Source: Lineus longissimus (taxonomy: Eukaryota; Nemertea; Pilidiophora; Heteronemertea; Lineidae). Taken from it: 60,000 nucleotides of DNA. Below, piece after piece: positions 22,784 through 33,299 of this stretch (position 1 is its first letter; each line of letters begins with the position of its first letter). The stretch covers positions 12,542,437 through 12,602,436 of the forward strand of contig NC_088313.1 of NCBI RefSeq assembly GCF_910592395.1, given 5' to 3'. A program made the translations under genes and the position numbers. A model generated the notes under the pieces. The model was not told where the DNA came from and did no database searches. It worked only from the letters and a program-made list of their open reading frames with translations.

Positions 22784-24576
22784 ATTGTGAATGAACTGTT
22801 TTATCTCAGTTGATTTTCATAGAAAAACCAACAAAACCTGAAAAATATCTAATAAAAAGTCAATAAACCAACTTTATATCACATCCCCTGAAAATCAATG
22901 ACACAAAAACATCAAAAATGGTGAATATAATGTCAAAACACACTTCAAATGCAGCAATCCATAACCAAAACATCAATACACGTGGTTCCTTGTTGATATA
23001 AACAAACCATCTAAACTTTATCAAATGCCTAAAACCCGATGACGTCACCAGACCGGCTCAGATAGACGGGGAATCCATTAAAACATCGTCATCAAAATCA
23101 GCAATCATAGGCGCTACAAAGTCAGCATTTTACAAAATGACAATTGCACTATGTTAAATACATTCTAAACTATCTATCTAACCCAACTTAGATGAAATAA
23201 ATACTTGCAATAATTGGTTTCTAAGCCGACATTTGTGAGTGAAAATCAATGAAAATATGGCGGATGTCCGGGAAATGGGACCTGAGGACTGACTTAGTTA
23301 GGTTTTCAAAAACATATTTACTCACCTTTAGCCGCTGTCGAATGACTTTGATGACACTTCTTTGGCGTATAAAGACGGCAAACTTTTCCTGGACCGATTC
23401 GAAAAGTTGAAACTGTAATCAATGGCTGATGATGTGTACTACGTCACGAGTTTGTGACCATTCCTAGAATGCCAAAAATAAAACCGCACAAAACGTCATT
23501 AGATGGTGTGCGCAACGCAGACAGCAACACACGCTAGCAGGTACCTGGAGACATTGAGCGAGAGCGATAAGTAGGTCATTATCACGTACCTACCGGGCTG
23601 TCAGTAGATATCCTGCAAAAACTGTAAGAAGAAGTGATTTAAACCTTAACACTGTACAATACCGCCAGAGTGTGAAAAACCATGTACCACTATATCAGCA
23701 GATAATCATTTAAGGCTTTGCGTCATCTTGTTTGAGATCATCATTTAGTTATTATGACATGTAATCACTCTTAATGAGTTCGGCTTATTTTAAATTCACA
23801 AAGAAATTAAAGGCAAGAGTGCACCTGGGAGGAGAGAGGACTGTGCTCTTTTGAAGATTCCTAAAGATCACACTTCACAAGATTGATGTCGTGCCCAACA
23901 GGGTTTAAAGGGTTAATCTAGGAAAAACATAAAAAGAAGCATTTAAAATGCACAAGCTTGACCCACCGGATCATTTATTTCAACATAAGGATGATGTATA
24001 TACTTCAGTGACTCACAAAAATCAAACACAGGGACTGGAACTTGAAGATACAGGACTCGAAGCATTTCCATCAGATGGAAATCAAAGCAGATCTTTGGAT
24101 TTTTTGGAGAAGCTGGCCAAAGACGGAGGCGGATAAGTGTTGTCGGCTCCTCCTTGCATTTGCAGAATTTGACAACAACGGTGTGGTGGCGTCTATATAT
24201 AGTTGCAGAATATGGAACCCAAGCTTTTTCCTAAAAGGAATTGGTTTGAATTAGTTAAACCTAAAAAGAACCAAACTTAGGAGCTAGAATAAAACATTGT
24301 GGCCAAGGGTCTTGCCTACGATTGATTCAAGTGCTTCATGATGATGCATTGCTCAAGTCAAACTGTAAGATTGATTTACACTTGTAAAACCTCTTTTGAC
24401 AATCAAATAAGTCAGCAAGCAAAGTTGATTACGAATCCATCAAACCCAAAATAAGAGGTAAACGGTACACATGAAGTACGAAGGTCTCTAGGTACCATAT
24501 CACTATCAGGAAAACAATAGCTTGTTGAAGAAAGACATACAATATAGATTTCACAAAAGGTAATAGTGTTCTTACC
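22784..24576. other. No supported gene
   Basis: AT-rich sequence with scattered short frames. It lies between the unrecognised ORF and the cysteine-cluster exons and could be intron. Confidence 0.4.
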
Positions 24577-25814
24577 TTCCAAGTATAGACTCTGTGAAAA
24601 GGTTGTTGTCTGTGGGTAACATCAAGACAGCTTTCGCAGAAATATTTTGGTGGTAGACAATCCTCACAATGGAAGACCTTGCTGCCGGAAAATTCAACTC
24701 TGCACACAGAACAACAAGAACTAGGGGCAAGGGATTCCAAAAAGGCATCAACAAGGACAGACCTCAACTTCTTCCAATTGTCCAGTTGCTTCACCTTCGC
24801 TGCACTTATTTTCTTTTGGCGATCTGCATTCTTTGACTTTTCCTTTTTCTTTTCATCCAGGACTTCCTGACCAGTCACTAAATATGAAACAGAATAAAAA
24901 TAATGTCATCACATCAATTTCAAATACTGAATAATGAACTAAATTTAATTATCAGTTAATTCAGTTAGACAACTTTTATGAAATACATGTATGTAAATTA
25001 CAGGCACCAGTTGGTCAAAGGCTCCATACAAACAGATACACGCAGTCTAGATTAGTAGATATACGTACCACCCCTTAGTCGAAGAAAAACTCGGAAGTTA
25101 TCAAGCTCCCTCTTGTGAACTTCGGTGTGGGAGAATGCATCTCCCATTGGCGTGCCAAGAGAATGAGCCTCATTGTGCTGCAGATCGATCCCGAAAAGAT
25201 AGGCCTCCATGCCAAGCGATCCCAGTTCATTCAACTGAAGGAAAATAAATGAAATCTCAATTACACATACATCATCGGTAACTACTACAGCAAGTACAAC
25301 ATTTCTAAGTACACCCTTGGGACTGACATGTGCAGTCCTTATTAGGTGTCCTGATTACCAAGGTCAAATAGAATGGAATCAACTTATTTTGGGCCAAAGC
25401 TAGAGTCTTTAAAATAGAGAGGTGTCTGCTAAGGAAGCTTCGACTGGATCAAGTCTTCAGAGAAATGAGGAACAGTAATGAATACAATTAGAACAACGTT
25501 TTGCAATGAGAGAGCAGTGACACAGCCAGGAAATGTTGTTTTAGAGTTCATCAAAAAGTGTACAAGCTAGCTACACATGTGTAGCGCTATTTAATACTGA
25601 AACCATTTCACAAATCATGCTGTTGTTTGATTTTCACTTACACCTTGAGCAATATTCCCAAATATCTGGTTGATCCTTTTGCGCCTAATCAACGGGTTGG
25701 CATAATTAGGCACCAGCAACTTGGACCGCTGCCCAAAACTCTTCTTCGTATGGTCACCCAGGCTCCGGTACTCGTCCGCCCACCTCTTCATTGCATCTTT
25801 TGGTTTCTCACCCT
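24577..25814 (-). CDS. Exons with a CxC-type cysteine cluster (KDZ-transposon-like)
   Basis: Three minus-strand exons join in phase: about 25814-25643 (EGEKPKDAMKRWADEYRSL, IRRKRINQIFGNIAQG), 25233-25069 (LNELGSLGMEAYLFGIDL, SHTEVHKRELDNFRVFLRL) and 24877-24577. The last has a lysine-rich start and a cysteine cluster (CCSVC, HCEDC, FCESC, then H and PFHRVYTW). This C..C/C.DC/C..C/H spacing resembles the CxC domains that accompany KDZ (Kyakuja-Dileera-Zisupton) transposases. All introns use GT..AG. Further likely exons lie upstream at about 26900-26612 (RPKKQTTVRSKATE... DDPMDVDWEPEEE) and 27245-27033. No transposase core is visible downstream, so it may be a partial element or a host gene; I cannot decide. 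Confidence 0.45.
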
Positions 25815-26303
25815 CTACAATATGTGCAGAAAAGAACATTACATGTACAGGAAAATTAGTAACTGACATGGCTGATGATGGTCGACTTCAAAAAAATTGA
25901 CAGTCCAGAACCAATCTTTTACTTTACAAATGTATTAACTGACCAAGAACATAACAAAACAGAAGGAACAGGCCTGTAGTAAAGAAAATAAACCCCGCAA
26001 TTCCAGTTAATCATTGCATTTTGGCATATAGGCAGTGAATATCTCAAAAAAGGGTAACTGGAGAAAAGTTTTATAGTACACTACAGTAACACCCGGGACC
26101 TAAATTTAACCTTGCAGCAAGCATGCTTCTTCACCTCCACCATCACCATCTATTGTCCTGAAATATACAAACATTCACTTCGTGTTATTTATGCAGCCAT
26201 GTGTGCCGTGTAATATGTGAAAGAATTTGTTTGACACCACTGTTCTATTCTGAAAACTATTATCCTATACCATTATGATAATTTTTATCATTACTCTCAT
26301 TAA

Positions 26304-26590
26304 CCCTTTAGATCCTAACCGGCTGCTATCCGTCCAGAGTACTTCGTTGATATATCCCTAACCGGCCGCCAGTACATACCAAATTTCAAGCAACACCATC
26401 GCCATCTTCACTTGAGCAATGAAACTAAGGCCGGTTTTCGGCCTGTTAGGGATCTATTGATGAAATAATGATCACATTTAGTTGCTGGCTGGTACTGGGG
26501 GGCTCTTGTGGGTCTTTTTTCGGTGAAAATTGCTGAAATGCTCCAGGGAAATATGGGGAAACACAAAAAAAATGTCCAGGATCAAAAGGG
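26304..26590. mobile_element. piggyBac-like MITE, 287 bp
   Basis: TTAA flanks both sides (26300-26303, 26591-26594). The ends are CCCTTTAGATCCT and, inverted, CCCTTTTGATCCT (12 of 13 match). There is no coding capacity. It lies in an apparent intron of the cysteine-cluster gene and resembles, but does not copy, the termini at 7717 and 35917. Confidence 0.85.
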
Positions 26591-27329
26591 TTAAGAATGA
26601 ACAATACTCACAAATCTTGAATCTTCTCCTCTTCTGGTTCCCAATCAACATCCATGGGATCATCAAAGAAGCTCTCCCCACTTTCCGACTCCTCCACTCC
26701 CCAAGATACATCCGCTGTCATGGTATGGAATCAACTTGGCTGGAGACGGCAAATTCCCCTGGATGTTTACACTTTCATCTGGTACATCTGGTACTTGGGC
26801 ATCTTTGGGAGGCAACAGAGTCAATGGAGGCAGTCCAGCTATGTTGCACTCAGTTGCTTTTGATCTTACAGTTGTCTGCTTTTTAGGGCGTCCTAAAAAG
26901 AATACAAAAAGATGTCTGTCCAATGTACCACTACCAGTATACATAATATATTCTTGGCATTTAAATGAAGTTTAGAAATTGTAATGTGGAGGGGTAGTAA
27001 TGATCACTTGAAAGTATGGTCATGGTGTCTAATCAATTCCCTCTTGATCTTGGCTCAGATCTTGGAATGACTGGAGTAAATGCCTCTAGTCGTGGCAAAG
27101 ATATTGGTGTGACCATTAGAGGTGACTCGACTTCAGCTTCAGGTACAGAGCTTGATACATCCAGATCTGGGTTGAGCTCATTCGGCAAATCTTGCTGCTC
27201 ATCAGTTGCTGCAGGCTTGCTGTCATCTAGCACCTGTAACAATAACTGAAAGAAAAAAACATTACTGCCGTGTAAGGAAGTATGTCTATCTAAAATTGAG
27301 AAAGGACATGGCAGGCCATACAACAAAAT

Positions 27330-28098
27330 ACAATGTTTTCAGGACACGAACATAAACCTTACCCTCTTCCTCTCTCTTTTTAGCTTCGCTAGCAATTTTT
27401 AATTACCAGCGAAGTCTTGAATCGATTTTCCTAACCTGTCCAATTTGGTAATAAAATCCCGAACGAAAAATGAAATCGAGAAAAAATGGCGGATGCCGGA
27501 AAAGTGCATTGGTGGTTCATCCGCTTATCACTGGAAAGCCCTCGATCTTTACTTTTAGGGCGCTAAATTTCAAAATACATGACGTCATTCAAGGTATTCC
27601 CAAAAAAACATGCGGTGTTGGCGTGCATGAATGAAACTCCTTCTGCGTTCACCCCTGCTGCTGGCGTTTCCACTGCACGCTTTGCGCTATATTGTTGTAT
27701 AGAAGGCGGACGTACAGAGAATAGAAGAGCTGTTGTAGTCTCCGTTTATTCCGTTCCTTCCCACGTGAATACATCGTGAGTTGCACTAATGTTAGCCTCA
27801 TGGGTTACGCACGAGACTAACACTGAACGCCCGGCTCATTTGATTATAAATGACCTAAATAACCTGTAGGTGACATGGCTTATTCCAGACCATGCTGACC
27901 TGAGACAAGTGCACTTGTTGCGTATGGTATTATGTATCAAAGAAACGCAACCTGATCATGAAGTCAAATCAGGACGTCAACTGAATAAGTTTGTAGCAAG
28001 CAATCTGATTGACATGTCTGACACACTGTAACTGTCCACCAAGCGAAGCTATCATAGCCGCCAGGCTCTAGTCTTGTAAGCTGATCTTCCACCAACAG
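27330..28098. other. No supported gene; left flank of the integrase-OTU element
   Basis: The last ~60 bp before 28098 continue, on the minus strand, the open frame of the THAP-type exon that lies on the other side of the inserted element (33171-33298). Confidence 0.4.
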
Positions 28099-28104
28099 CA
28101 CCAC

Positions 28105-28252
28105 TGTTACGCTCCAACTCTATAATAGTGCCAACTCTGATGGACATGATTCCAACTTTAATATGCCAACTCCAATGGAGATAGATAAGTACTCAGCCGC
28201 AAGATGTCTCTACCCGGTGAACGGTTTGTTCCAACTCTAATATGCCAACTCT
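28105..28252. repeat. Left TIR of the integrase-OTU element
   Basis: Matches the inverted complement of about 33023-33170. CCAACT recurs at intervals of roughly 20-25 bp near the end, then twice more at about 28230 and 28246, which looks like a set of protein-binding sites. Confidence 0.9.
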
Positions 28253-28875
28253 ACGAGAGTTTGCAATCAGTCTGAATGATTTAAAAACGCCTAAGTAAGG
28301 CAGCATGATCGTTCGTCTTCTTATCCGCAAGGACGCAAAGATCTACCATGGTCCATTCAGCTGACTTCCTGAACATCCTGAAGATATTGGGCACAAAAAG
28401 AGCAACAATTGGATTGTAGCCATTGGTATTTTGGTGTTTAATGAATGCGGGTTGTAAAATGATGGCACAGGCATTTGACATGCCTCTGCGTCGGCTGTAT
28501 GATTTTCATGTTGATTTTTTCAGTATAGAAAAAGTACATGGTGTCCTCCAAAGATTGTTTGACCGCCCTGCATCAGGACTTATCCCTGCTTATTCATGTT
28601 TATTGACATTTGCTCATCATCTTTAGATATAGGTTATTGTGACAGATATTAGTAAGGATAAAACAATCGTAGATGAAGGATATCTCAGTTGACAATTGGC
28701 ATTGAGATCCAAAGATCTTAGGTCCAACTACCCGTGACTAGTCAGATGATCGAGTCGTGGGGACACCCATTACCACTAATATTACCAAATGAGGCAGGTT
28801 TTGCATTTCTAAACCTTTTACACAAAAAGAGGCCTAACTTTGGACAGAAATAAGTAATTAAGGTCTAATTAGGGA

Positions 28876-29102
28876 AGCGCGGTGGCGCAATGGCAGAGAG
28901 CCGGTCTCATAACCGGAAGGTCGTGGGTTCGATTCCCGGCTGAGTCGCCACTTAGAAACTTCCTACTGGTCGAGTTCAATCGAGCGCTCAGTAGCTGCTC
29001 ATTGAAACCCCAGATTGATTTCTGTGGAGACCGGGATGATAATAATGTAGTCCCAAAAGCGCATTGAGCAGGGAACCTGGGAATGCGCTATATAAGAACT
29101 CA

Positions 29103-29135
<33 letters not shown>

Positions 29136-29137
29136 AT
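28876..29137 (+). mobile_element. tRNA-Met-derived SINE
   Basis: 28877-28950 resembles an elongator tRNA-Met, with anticodon loop CTCATAA, A box TGGCGCAATGG and B box GGTTCGATTCC, ending in CGCCA. One base of the anticodon stem is missing and the acceptor ends do not pair well, so it is not a tRNA gene. A ~150-bp body follows, then GCGCTATATAAGAACTC and an (ATT)n tail (29104-29136). RNA polymerase III boxes, body and tail make it a SINE. The tail resembles the LINE end at 18596-18660, which suggests which LINE type may mobilise it. Confidence 0.88.
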
Positions 29138-29666
29138 TGCACTTTAATTTGGCAAGCTAGCTTGTGGAAAAGGCACGACATAATTTTGTGTCTCAAGGAG
29201 TTGGCTAACAAATTAGACCCTTATTAGTCTTTTTCAACAAAGCTATTGCCTAAAGTGTCTAGAAATGCAAAATTCGCCTCTTTTGATGCTATGACTGACG
29301 TAAAATGAATCCGTACAAATACATTAAAAAGCAAGAAAACCTAGTATAAAAACATTAAGATCACTTACTACATATCTTCTAATAGATACAGATAGTACAA
29401 TTACTGACTACGATATATTTTCCTCAGAAAAATCTCTGGAATGATAGCCTTTGAACGAAATTAAAGGTTCTCATCAAAATTATCATAAAGTGTATAATCA
29501 TGGTTCATGTCATGTTTAATTATATGTTTAGTTGACTATTTACTAAAGAAAACTAGACCTTTGTTCACGGTAAAGTAAAGTGAAGCTACACATGTTACGG
29601 TTGTTATTAACTATATCAGATAGGAGCACTTCCACTCATCAAATTCTCTAGCTGATGTTGAGTTCA

Positions 29667-30225
29667 TTAGAAAAAAAAATCACCGTCTTCCGGAAAAGCT
29701 GTTGAAGGTCGAAATTTGGCAAGCCAAATGTTAAGAAGCTTGGCTTTGAAGTGTATTCGAGAATCCTCTGCTGTCATTTTCCCCTGGAATGCGTCAAAAT
29801 CGTCCATCAGTTCTTCATTCAAAACGTAATGCCCATTGACCTTTTCCAGTGTGATTCCTCTCGTCTGTGCATCTCTGGCCCACAGCACGCTCGCACCCGT
29901 TATGCCAAAGAGCCAGTGAGTTTCTGCGACAGCATCCCATTCCGTTAAATTTTCACCCCTTTCCGCTCTTACAGCCTGTCTTATTTCATCATCATCCAAA
30001 GGCCATTCGGCATCCAGAGGTAAAGTATCTGATGGGTCATGGGGTTTTCCCATCGACACAGTTTGGGACTGCAAGTCTACGGAACCACGCACATTATCTG
30101 AGGTATTCTCGGTACTCTCAAGAACACTTTCGTTTGTAAATGCATCATTTGGGTCCAAGTGTGCAGCACCGATACTGGGACTGTCTGCCTGATGCTGGGT
30201 TTCTTCAAGGCTCAAAGAGGTGTCC
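29667..30225 (-). CDS. Unknown C-terminal ORF of the integrase-OTU element
   Basis: About 182 residues with no family I recognise. An acidic, Ser/Thr-rich first half (SLEETQHQADSPSIG... DTLPLDAEWPLDDDEIRQAV) is followed by a compact part (WDAVAETHWLFGITGASVLW, ITLEKVNGHYVLNEEL, HFKAKLLNIWLAKFRP). It overlaps the end of the OTU frame by a few codons in another frame. A small deletion at about 30225 probably separated what was one protein: the OTU domain stops just where its catalytic His is expected. It may be the tail of one long polyprotein rather than a separate gene. Confidence 0.5.
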
Positions 30226-31194
30226 TAGTAGGAGTCTTGGGCACTGAGCGGTTTCAGCAGAAGGGTGGATGGTAACAGGATGATCAGATACGCTCGAAAT
30301 TACCACAATTTGCATTTTCAACATCTCTGAAGCAGCGCGCAGAACTAAGTGGTCTCCCCATGTACCTTGGCGACTCATTCGACTCAGGTACTCCTCCCAA
30401 CTGTTGTCACCACTAACAAACGAGAATAATTCGGTGCCATCTGACATCCTTGGGTTGCGTCGTAAAAAACTCTGCGATGTTTAGTCTTAGCGTTCTCGGG
30501 TTAAAATCGTTTATGCCGACACGTTCCAACTGGTCGACGAGAGCTGCGAACATGCAGTTCCCATCGCCTTCAATTTCTCGTCTAACCTGGAGACCATGGT
30601 TGGTGATGGTTGCAAAGAATCGCTCTTGCATGCTATTTCTTGACTGGTGTTCCAATCTTGAGCATTCAATTGCTTGGTTGAGTTCAATGAATTCCAACAT
30701 TGCCTCCACAGATGTGAAAGACGCTGTATTCTTTAAATACTCCTCGAATAGATATTCCTCTGTTGTCTTTGCAGTTCTCGGTCGGCGTTTCGCTTCTTCT
30801 TCACGCGTCATAGACGTGATATCGCTCACCGAAAACCATCCTTCATTTTCGGCATCATCTAAGATGTATTTTACCCTGTAACAGTACTTTTGTTTCCGAG
30901 CCTTTGTAACGACCCCCTCGACTGCCTTTGGTGCCTTCACCTTCTTTCCACTTTTCCGCTGTTCTGTACCTTGAATCCGCACCAACACTTTATCCCCAAC
31001 TGCGTATACACTTGGAGGTGATTTGCCAAGCTTTTTGTTAACCATCTTCTGTACGTATTTCTTCGAAGTCTTTCTGACCTCTTCTCTAATTTCGGCAGCT
31101 GCTTTGAAAGCTTGAACATCATCCAGGGTTTCACTGTTGCACTGCCCATCGAAGAAAATATCACATGAGGACGAGGAATATTCGAACCTACCAC
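30226..31194 (-). pseudogene. OTU cysteine-protease domain with integrase C-terminal segment
   Basis: OTU proteases remove ubiquitin or related modifiers. From about 31194 the frame carries a basic helical stretch, a small barrel-like region (VYAVGDKVLVRIQ, YRVKYILDD, GWFSVSDIT) like the C-terminal part of KRBA2/integrase-type proteins, then the OTU domain. EGDGNCMFAALVDQL holds the expected Asp and nucleophilic Cys. RQGTWGDHLVLRAASEML and MQIVVISS follow, then LLLGHLFEP just before a stop. The His of the usual HY motif is not present. A frame change falls at a run of six T (minus; 30464-30469) between AEFF and MSDGTELF. Apart from that the domain is well preserved. Joining to the integrase exons upstream is by inferred splicing. 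Confidence 0.8.
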
Positions 31195-31392
31195 CTTCGT
31201 TTTTTTCGGAGCATTAAGTCGTGATTTCTCGCTCAGGTGTTCAACTATCTTGGAAGCTCAACACAGAAATTTCACCAGAACCTCTTTACTGATTTGTCAC
31301 ATGAAAAAGGAGCAAGCAAAAATAAACCCGCTGGACGAAGAATGACTGCATCCCGCATCTAGGAATTATCTATAAAGGATAATCACCCCCAT

Positions 31393-31629
31393 TTATTTTT
31401 CGTCCTCCTCCTCATTTTCGTCTTCGTCCTCGGTTGTTGTTCCATCGTCTTTCTTATTCTTTTCTTTACTGCCAGGCAACCAAGGCGCCCGGGCGAAGTA
31501 CGACTCAAACGGACAATATTTATCTGAAAAAAGGTACACATGAAAAGTCGTCAGGCAATTTTCCATTGCTTTGTGGAACATGTACCTGACTTTTGTCTTC
31601 CCAAAAATATTTTCTGTCCCTCTGATCAC
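31393..31629 (-). other. Possible extra exon of the integrase-OTU gene
   Basis: An open frame reads YCPFESYFARAPWLPGSKEKN and ends in a strongly acidic tail (TEDEDENEEEDEK). It lies between the last integrase exon and the OTU part and could be spliced to either. No domain is recognised. Confidence 0.3.
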
Positions 31630-32154
31630 AGACGAAAACTTTCATGTCCTACTAGGAATTCCTAGGGGTATTAATTCAGAGGGGGGCGGGGGGTATCAGG
31701 AGGGGGCATAATTTGATGGCGATCTCCTGGAGATCTCCAAGTACTTTAGTCTCCTCGGATCATAAAAACCTTTAGATGTGTACTTACTCTTAAAAGCTTC
31801 GTGCGGGGAGTTGTTATCCAGTCTTGCGTAGGACGGCAATCCTTCAACCCAATAATGAGCCTTGCCCGTTTGCACAAATTGTGAAATGTCAAACGCGAGT
31901 TTCTCTTTTCACGTTATTTGTACCCTTTCAACCTGAAAACAAGGAACATGATTATTATTGTCCGTTAAGATTTATTCACAAGCACGAATTTCATATCTGC
32001 GGGACCTATAATTTCATGGAGGAGTTCATGGGTTGCAGAAACAACAGGCGATAAATGTAAAGTGACGATTTGGATATAAATTTATTCGCTGACAGTCGGA
32101 CCTACCAGTGGAACTACATATGTCTCCAAGACCCTGAGTTAAATTCATTTTCCC

Positions 32155-32175
32155 GGGGGGGGGGGGGGGGGGGGG
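32155..32175. repeat. 21-G homopolymer
   Basis: Intronic in the integrase-OTU gene. Other long G runs occur at 2537-2556 (20), 4099-4109 (11), 10205-10216 (12) and 54015-54029 (15). Confidence 0.9.
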
Positions 32176-32349
32176 TCCTTGCTCAGATTCATTGAAACAA
32201 ATTCTAATCTGTCCTACTGAACTTGCATTTTTTAAACATTTAAGCACATTGAAACTAACCTTTCCTTGGGTCTGGGGATGATACGGCCGACCCTTGATAA
32301 TTTTTACGTTTAACCTCTCTGCTAGTCTGCTAACCATCTTCTTGATTTC

Positions 32350-32451
32350 TCCGCCGTTATCGCAATGGATTATTTTGGGTCAGCCGTGTTCCATCTTTTC
32401 TCCGCCGTTATCGCAATGGATTATTTTGGGTCAGCCGTGTTCCATCTTTTC
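32350..32451. repeat. 51-bp exact tandem duplication in the integrase
   Basis: Two adjacent identical units (32350-32400 and 32401-32451) starting TCCGCCGTTATCGC. 51 bp is 17 codons, so the frame is kept, but the second catalytic Asp motif is now present twice. Confidence 0.92.
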
Positions 32452-33022
32452 AGCCCCCCTAGGCGACCCTTTGTCGCAAAGTGGCCTCAGCCAAAGATAT
32501 CTTGAGAAGATGTCGAGCACTGTGAGAACGTAACAGTACTTCATGTCGTCTATTTCTACGGGCATGTTTAAGAAGTTCACAAGGTCCATTTGGATCCGGG
32601 CCATCACTGATTTTGCCAGAACAGGCCGAAGTGGAGCTTTGTTGGAGAAGAGAGGTTTTCGGCTCTGACTCTCTTTCATTTTTGCAAAATATCGACGCAC
32701 AAGCTTTTCTCCCATCGCACAGTATTGCCTGGATATAACGGCGGATAGTTTCTTGGCAGCGAGTCCTTTATATTGTCACTGACCCAAGCATATCAATGTG
32801 GCCATTGAGGGTATCATCAGCAACTCATTTTGTATAACTAAGTCAACGAACTTCTTAGAACAGACGCATGAGATTAATCAGTGAACCAATGCATGTACAT
32901 ACCGTATCGGAACCGGCCAACCCCAATTCACAATGACAAAAGATAACCGAAGAAAGTATAAGGAATGATCGCAATATCTTGACTCGCACGTGTATCGAAA
33001 CTGTATACAAAGTTCCGCTTTC

Positions 33023-33170
33023 AAAGTTGGCATCTTCGAGTTGGAACAAACCGTTCACCGGGTAGAGACATCTTGCGGCTGAGTACTTATCTATCGCCAT
33101 CAGAGTTGGCATATTAAAGTTGGAATCATGTCCATCAGAGTTGGCACTATTATAGAGTTGGAGCGTAACA
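33023..33170. repeat. Right TIR of the integrase-OTU element
   Basis: Inverted copy of the left TIR, ending ...GAGCGTAACA, followed by CACCAC. Confidence 0.9.
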
Positions 33171-33298
33171 CACCACCTCTTGTGCTAGGCCTAGGTTCAT
33201 CAGACCCATTCTCGAACTCGATCTCTGATGATACACGCTTCATGGGAAGGTTCTTAGAAGGTATGGTAGGCACTGCATCTTTCTTCAATCTTCGGCAC
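33171..33298 (-). pseudogene. THAP-type exon split by the integrase-OTU element
   Basis: After an AG acceptor at about 33299 the minus strand reads CRRLKKDAVPTIPSKNLP, the typical end of a THAP zinc finger (LKxDAVPTI), then an acidic Ser/Pro linker. The frame runs into the element at 33171 and stays open across the flank beginning at 28098 for about 15 codons if one CACCAC copy is counted. Whether the gene is a host gene or another THAP transposase is unclear. Confidence 0.6.
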
Positions 33299-33299
33299 C

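Larger units (their letters stand above)
31780..32790 (-). pseudogene. Retroviral-type integrase (rve), transposase of the integrase-OTU element
   Basis: The catalytic core is recognisable in two exons. Exon about 32790-32270 has MGEKLVRRYFAKM, then IQMDLVNFLNMPVEIDDMKY with the first Asp, VLTVLDIFSRYLWLRPL, HCDNGGE with the second Asp, and IIKGRPYHPQTQGK. A GTTAGT donor follows. The next exon (about 31935-31785, acceptor TTTTCAG) starts VERVQ with the catalytic Glu and continues through VQTGKAHYWVEGLP and NNSPHEAFK. This DD-E series and the HPQTQG box match Gypsy-integrase-like proteins such as KRBA2. A 51-bp tandem duplication repeats the HCDNGGE block, and stops occur in it (EHG*PKI) and after VERVQIT. 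A zinc HHCC domain was not found. Confidence 0.8.
28105..33170 (-). mobile_element. Integrase-OTU DNA transposon (Ginger-like), 5066 bp
   Basis: The two ends are inverted repeats of about 150 bp, nearly identical for the first 68 bp, each starting TGTTACGCTCCAACTC. CACCAC is duplicated directly outside both ends (28099-28104 and 33171-33176). The TIR holds CCAACT six times. No LTRs are present. The minus strand encodes a retroviral-type integrase whose frame leads into an OTU domain and a further unknown ORF. Integrase genes bounded by TIRs that start TGTNR, with no reverse transcriptase, are the hallmark of Ginger-type cut-and-paste transposons; the TGTTA start fits. A tRNA-derived SINE has inserted at 28876-29137. 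The target was an exon of a THAP-type gene. Frame breaks make this copy non-autonomous, but boundaries and content are clear. Confidence 0.85.

Noticed and set aside
28877-28950. A functional tRNA-Met gene
   Set aside because: The anticodon stem lacks a base, the acceptor ends pair poorly, and a body plus (ATT)n tail follows, so it is a SINE head.
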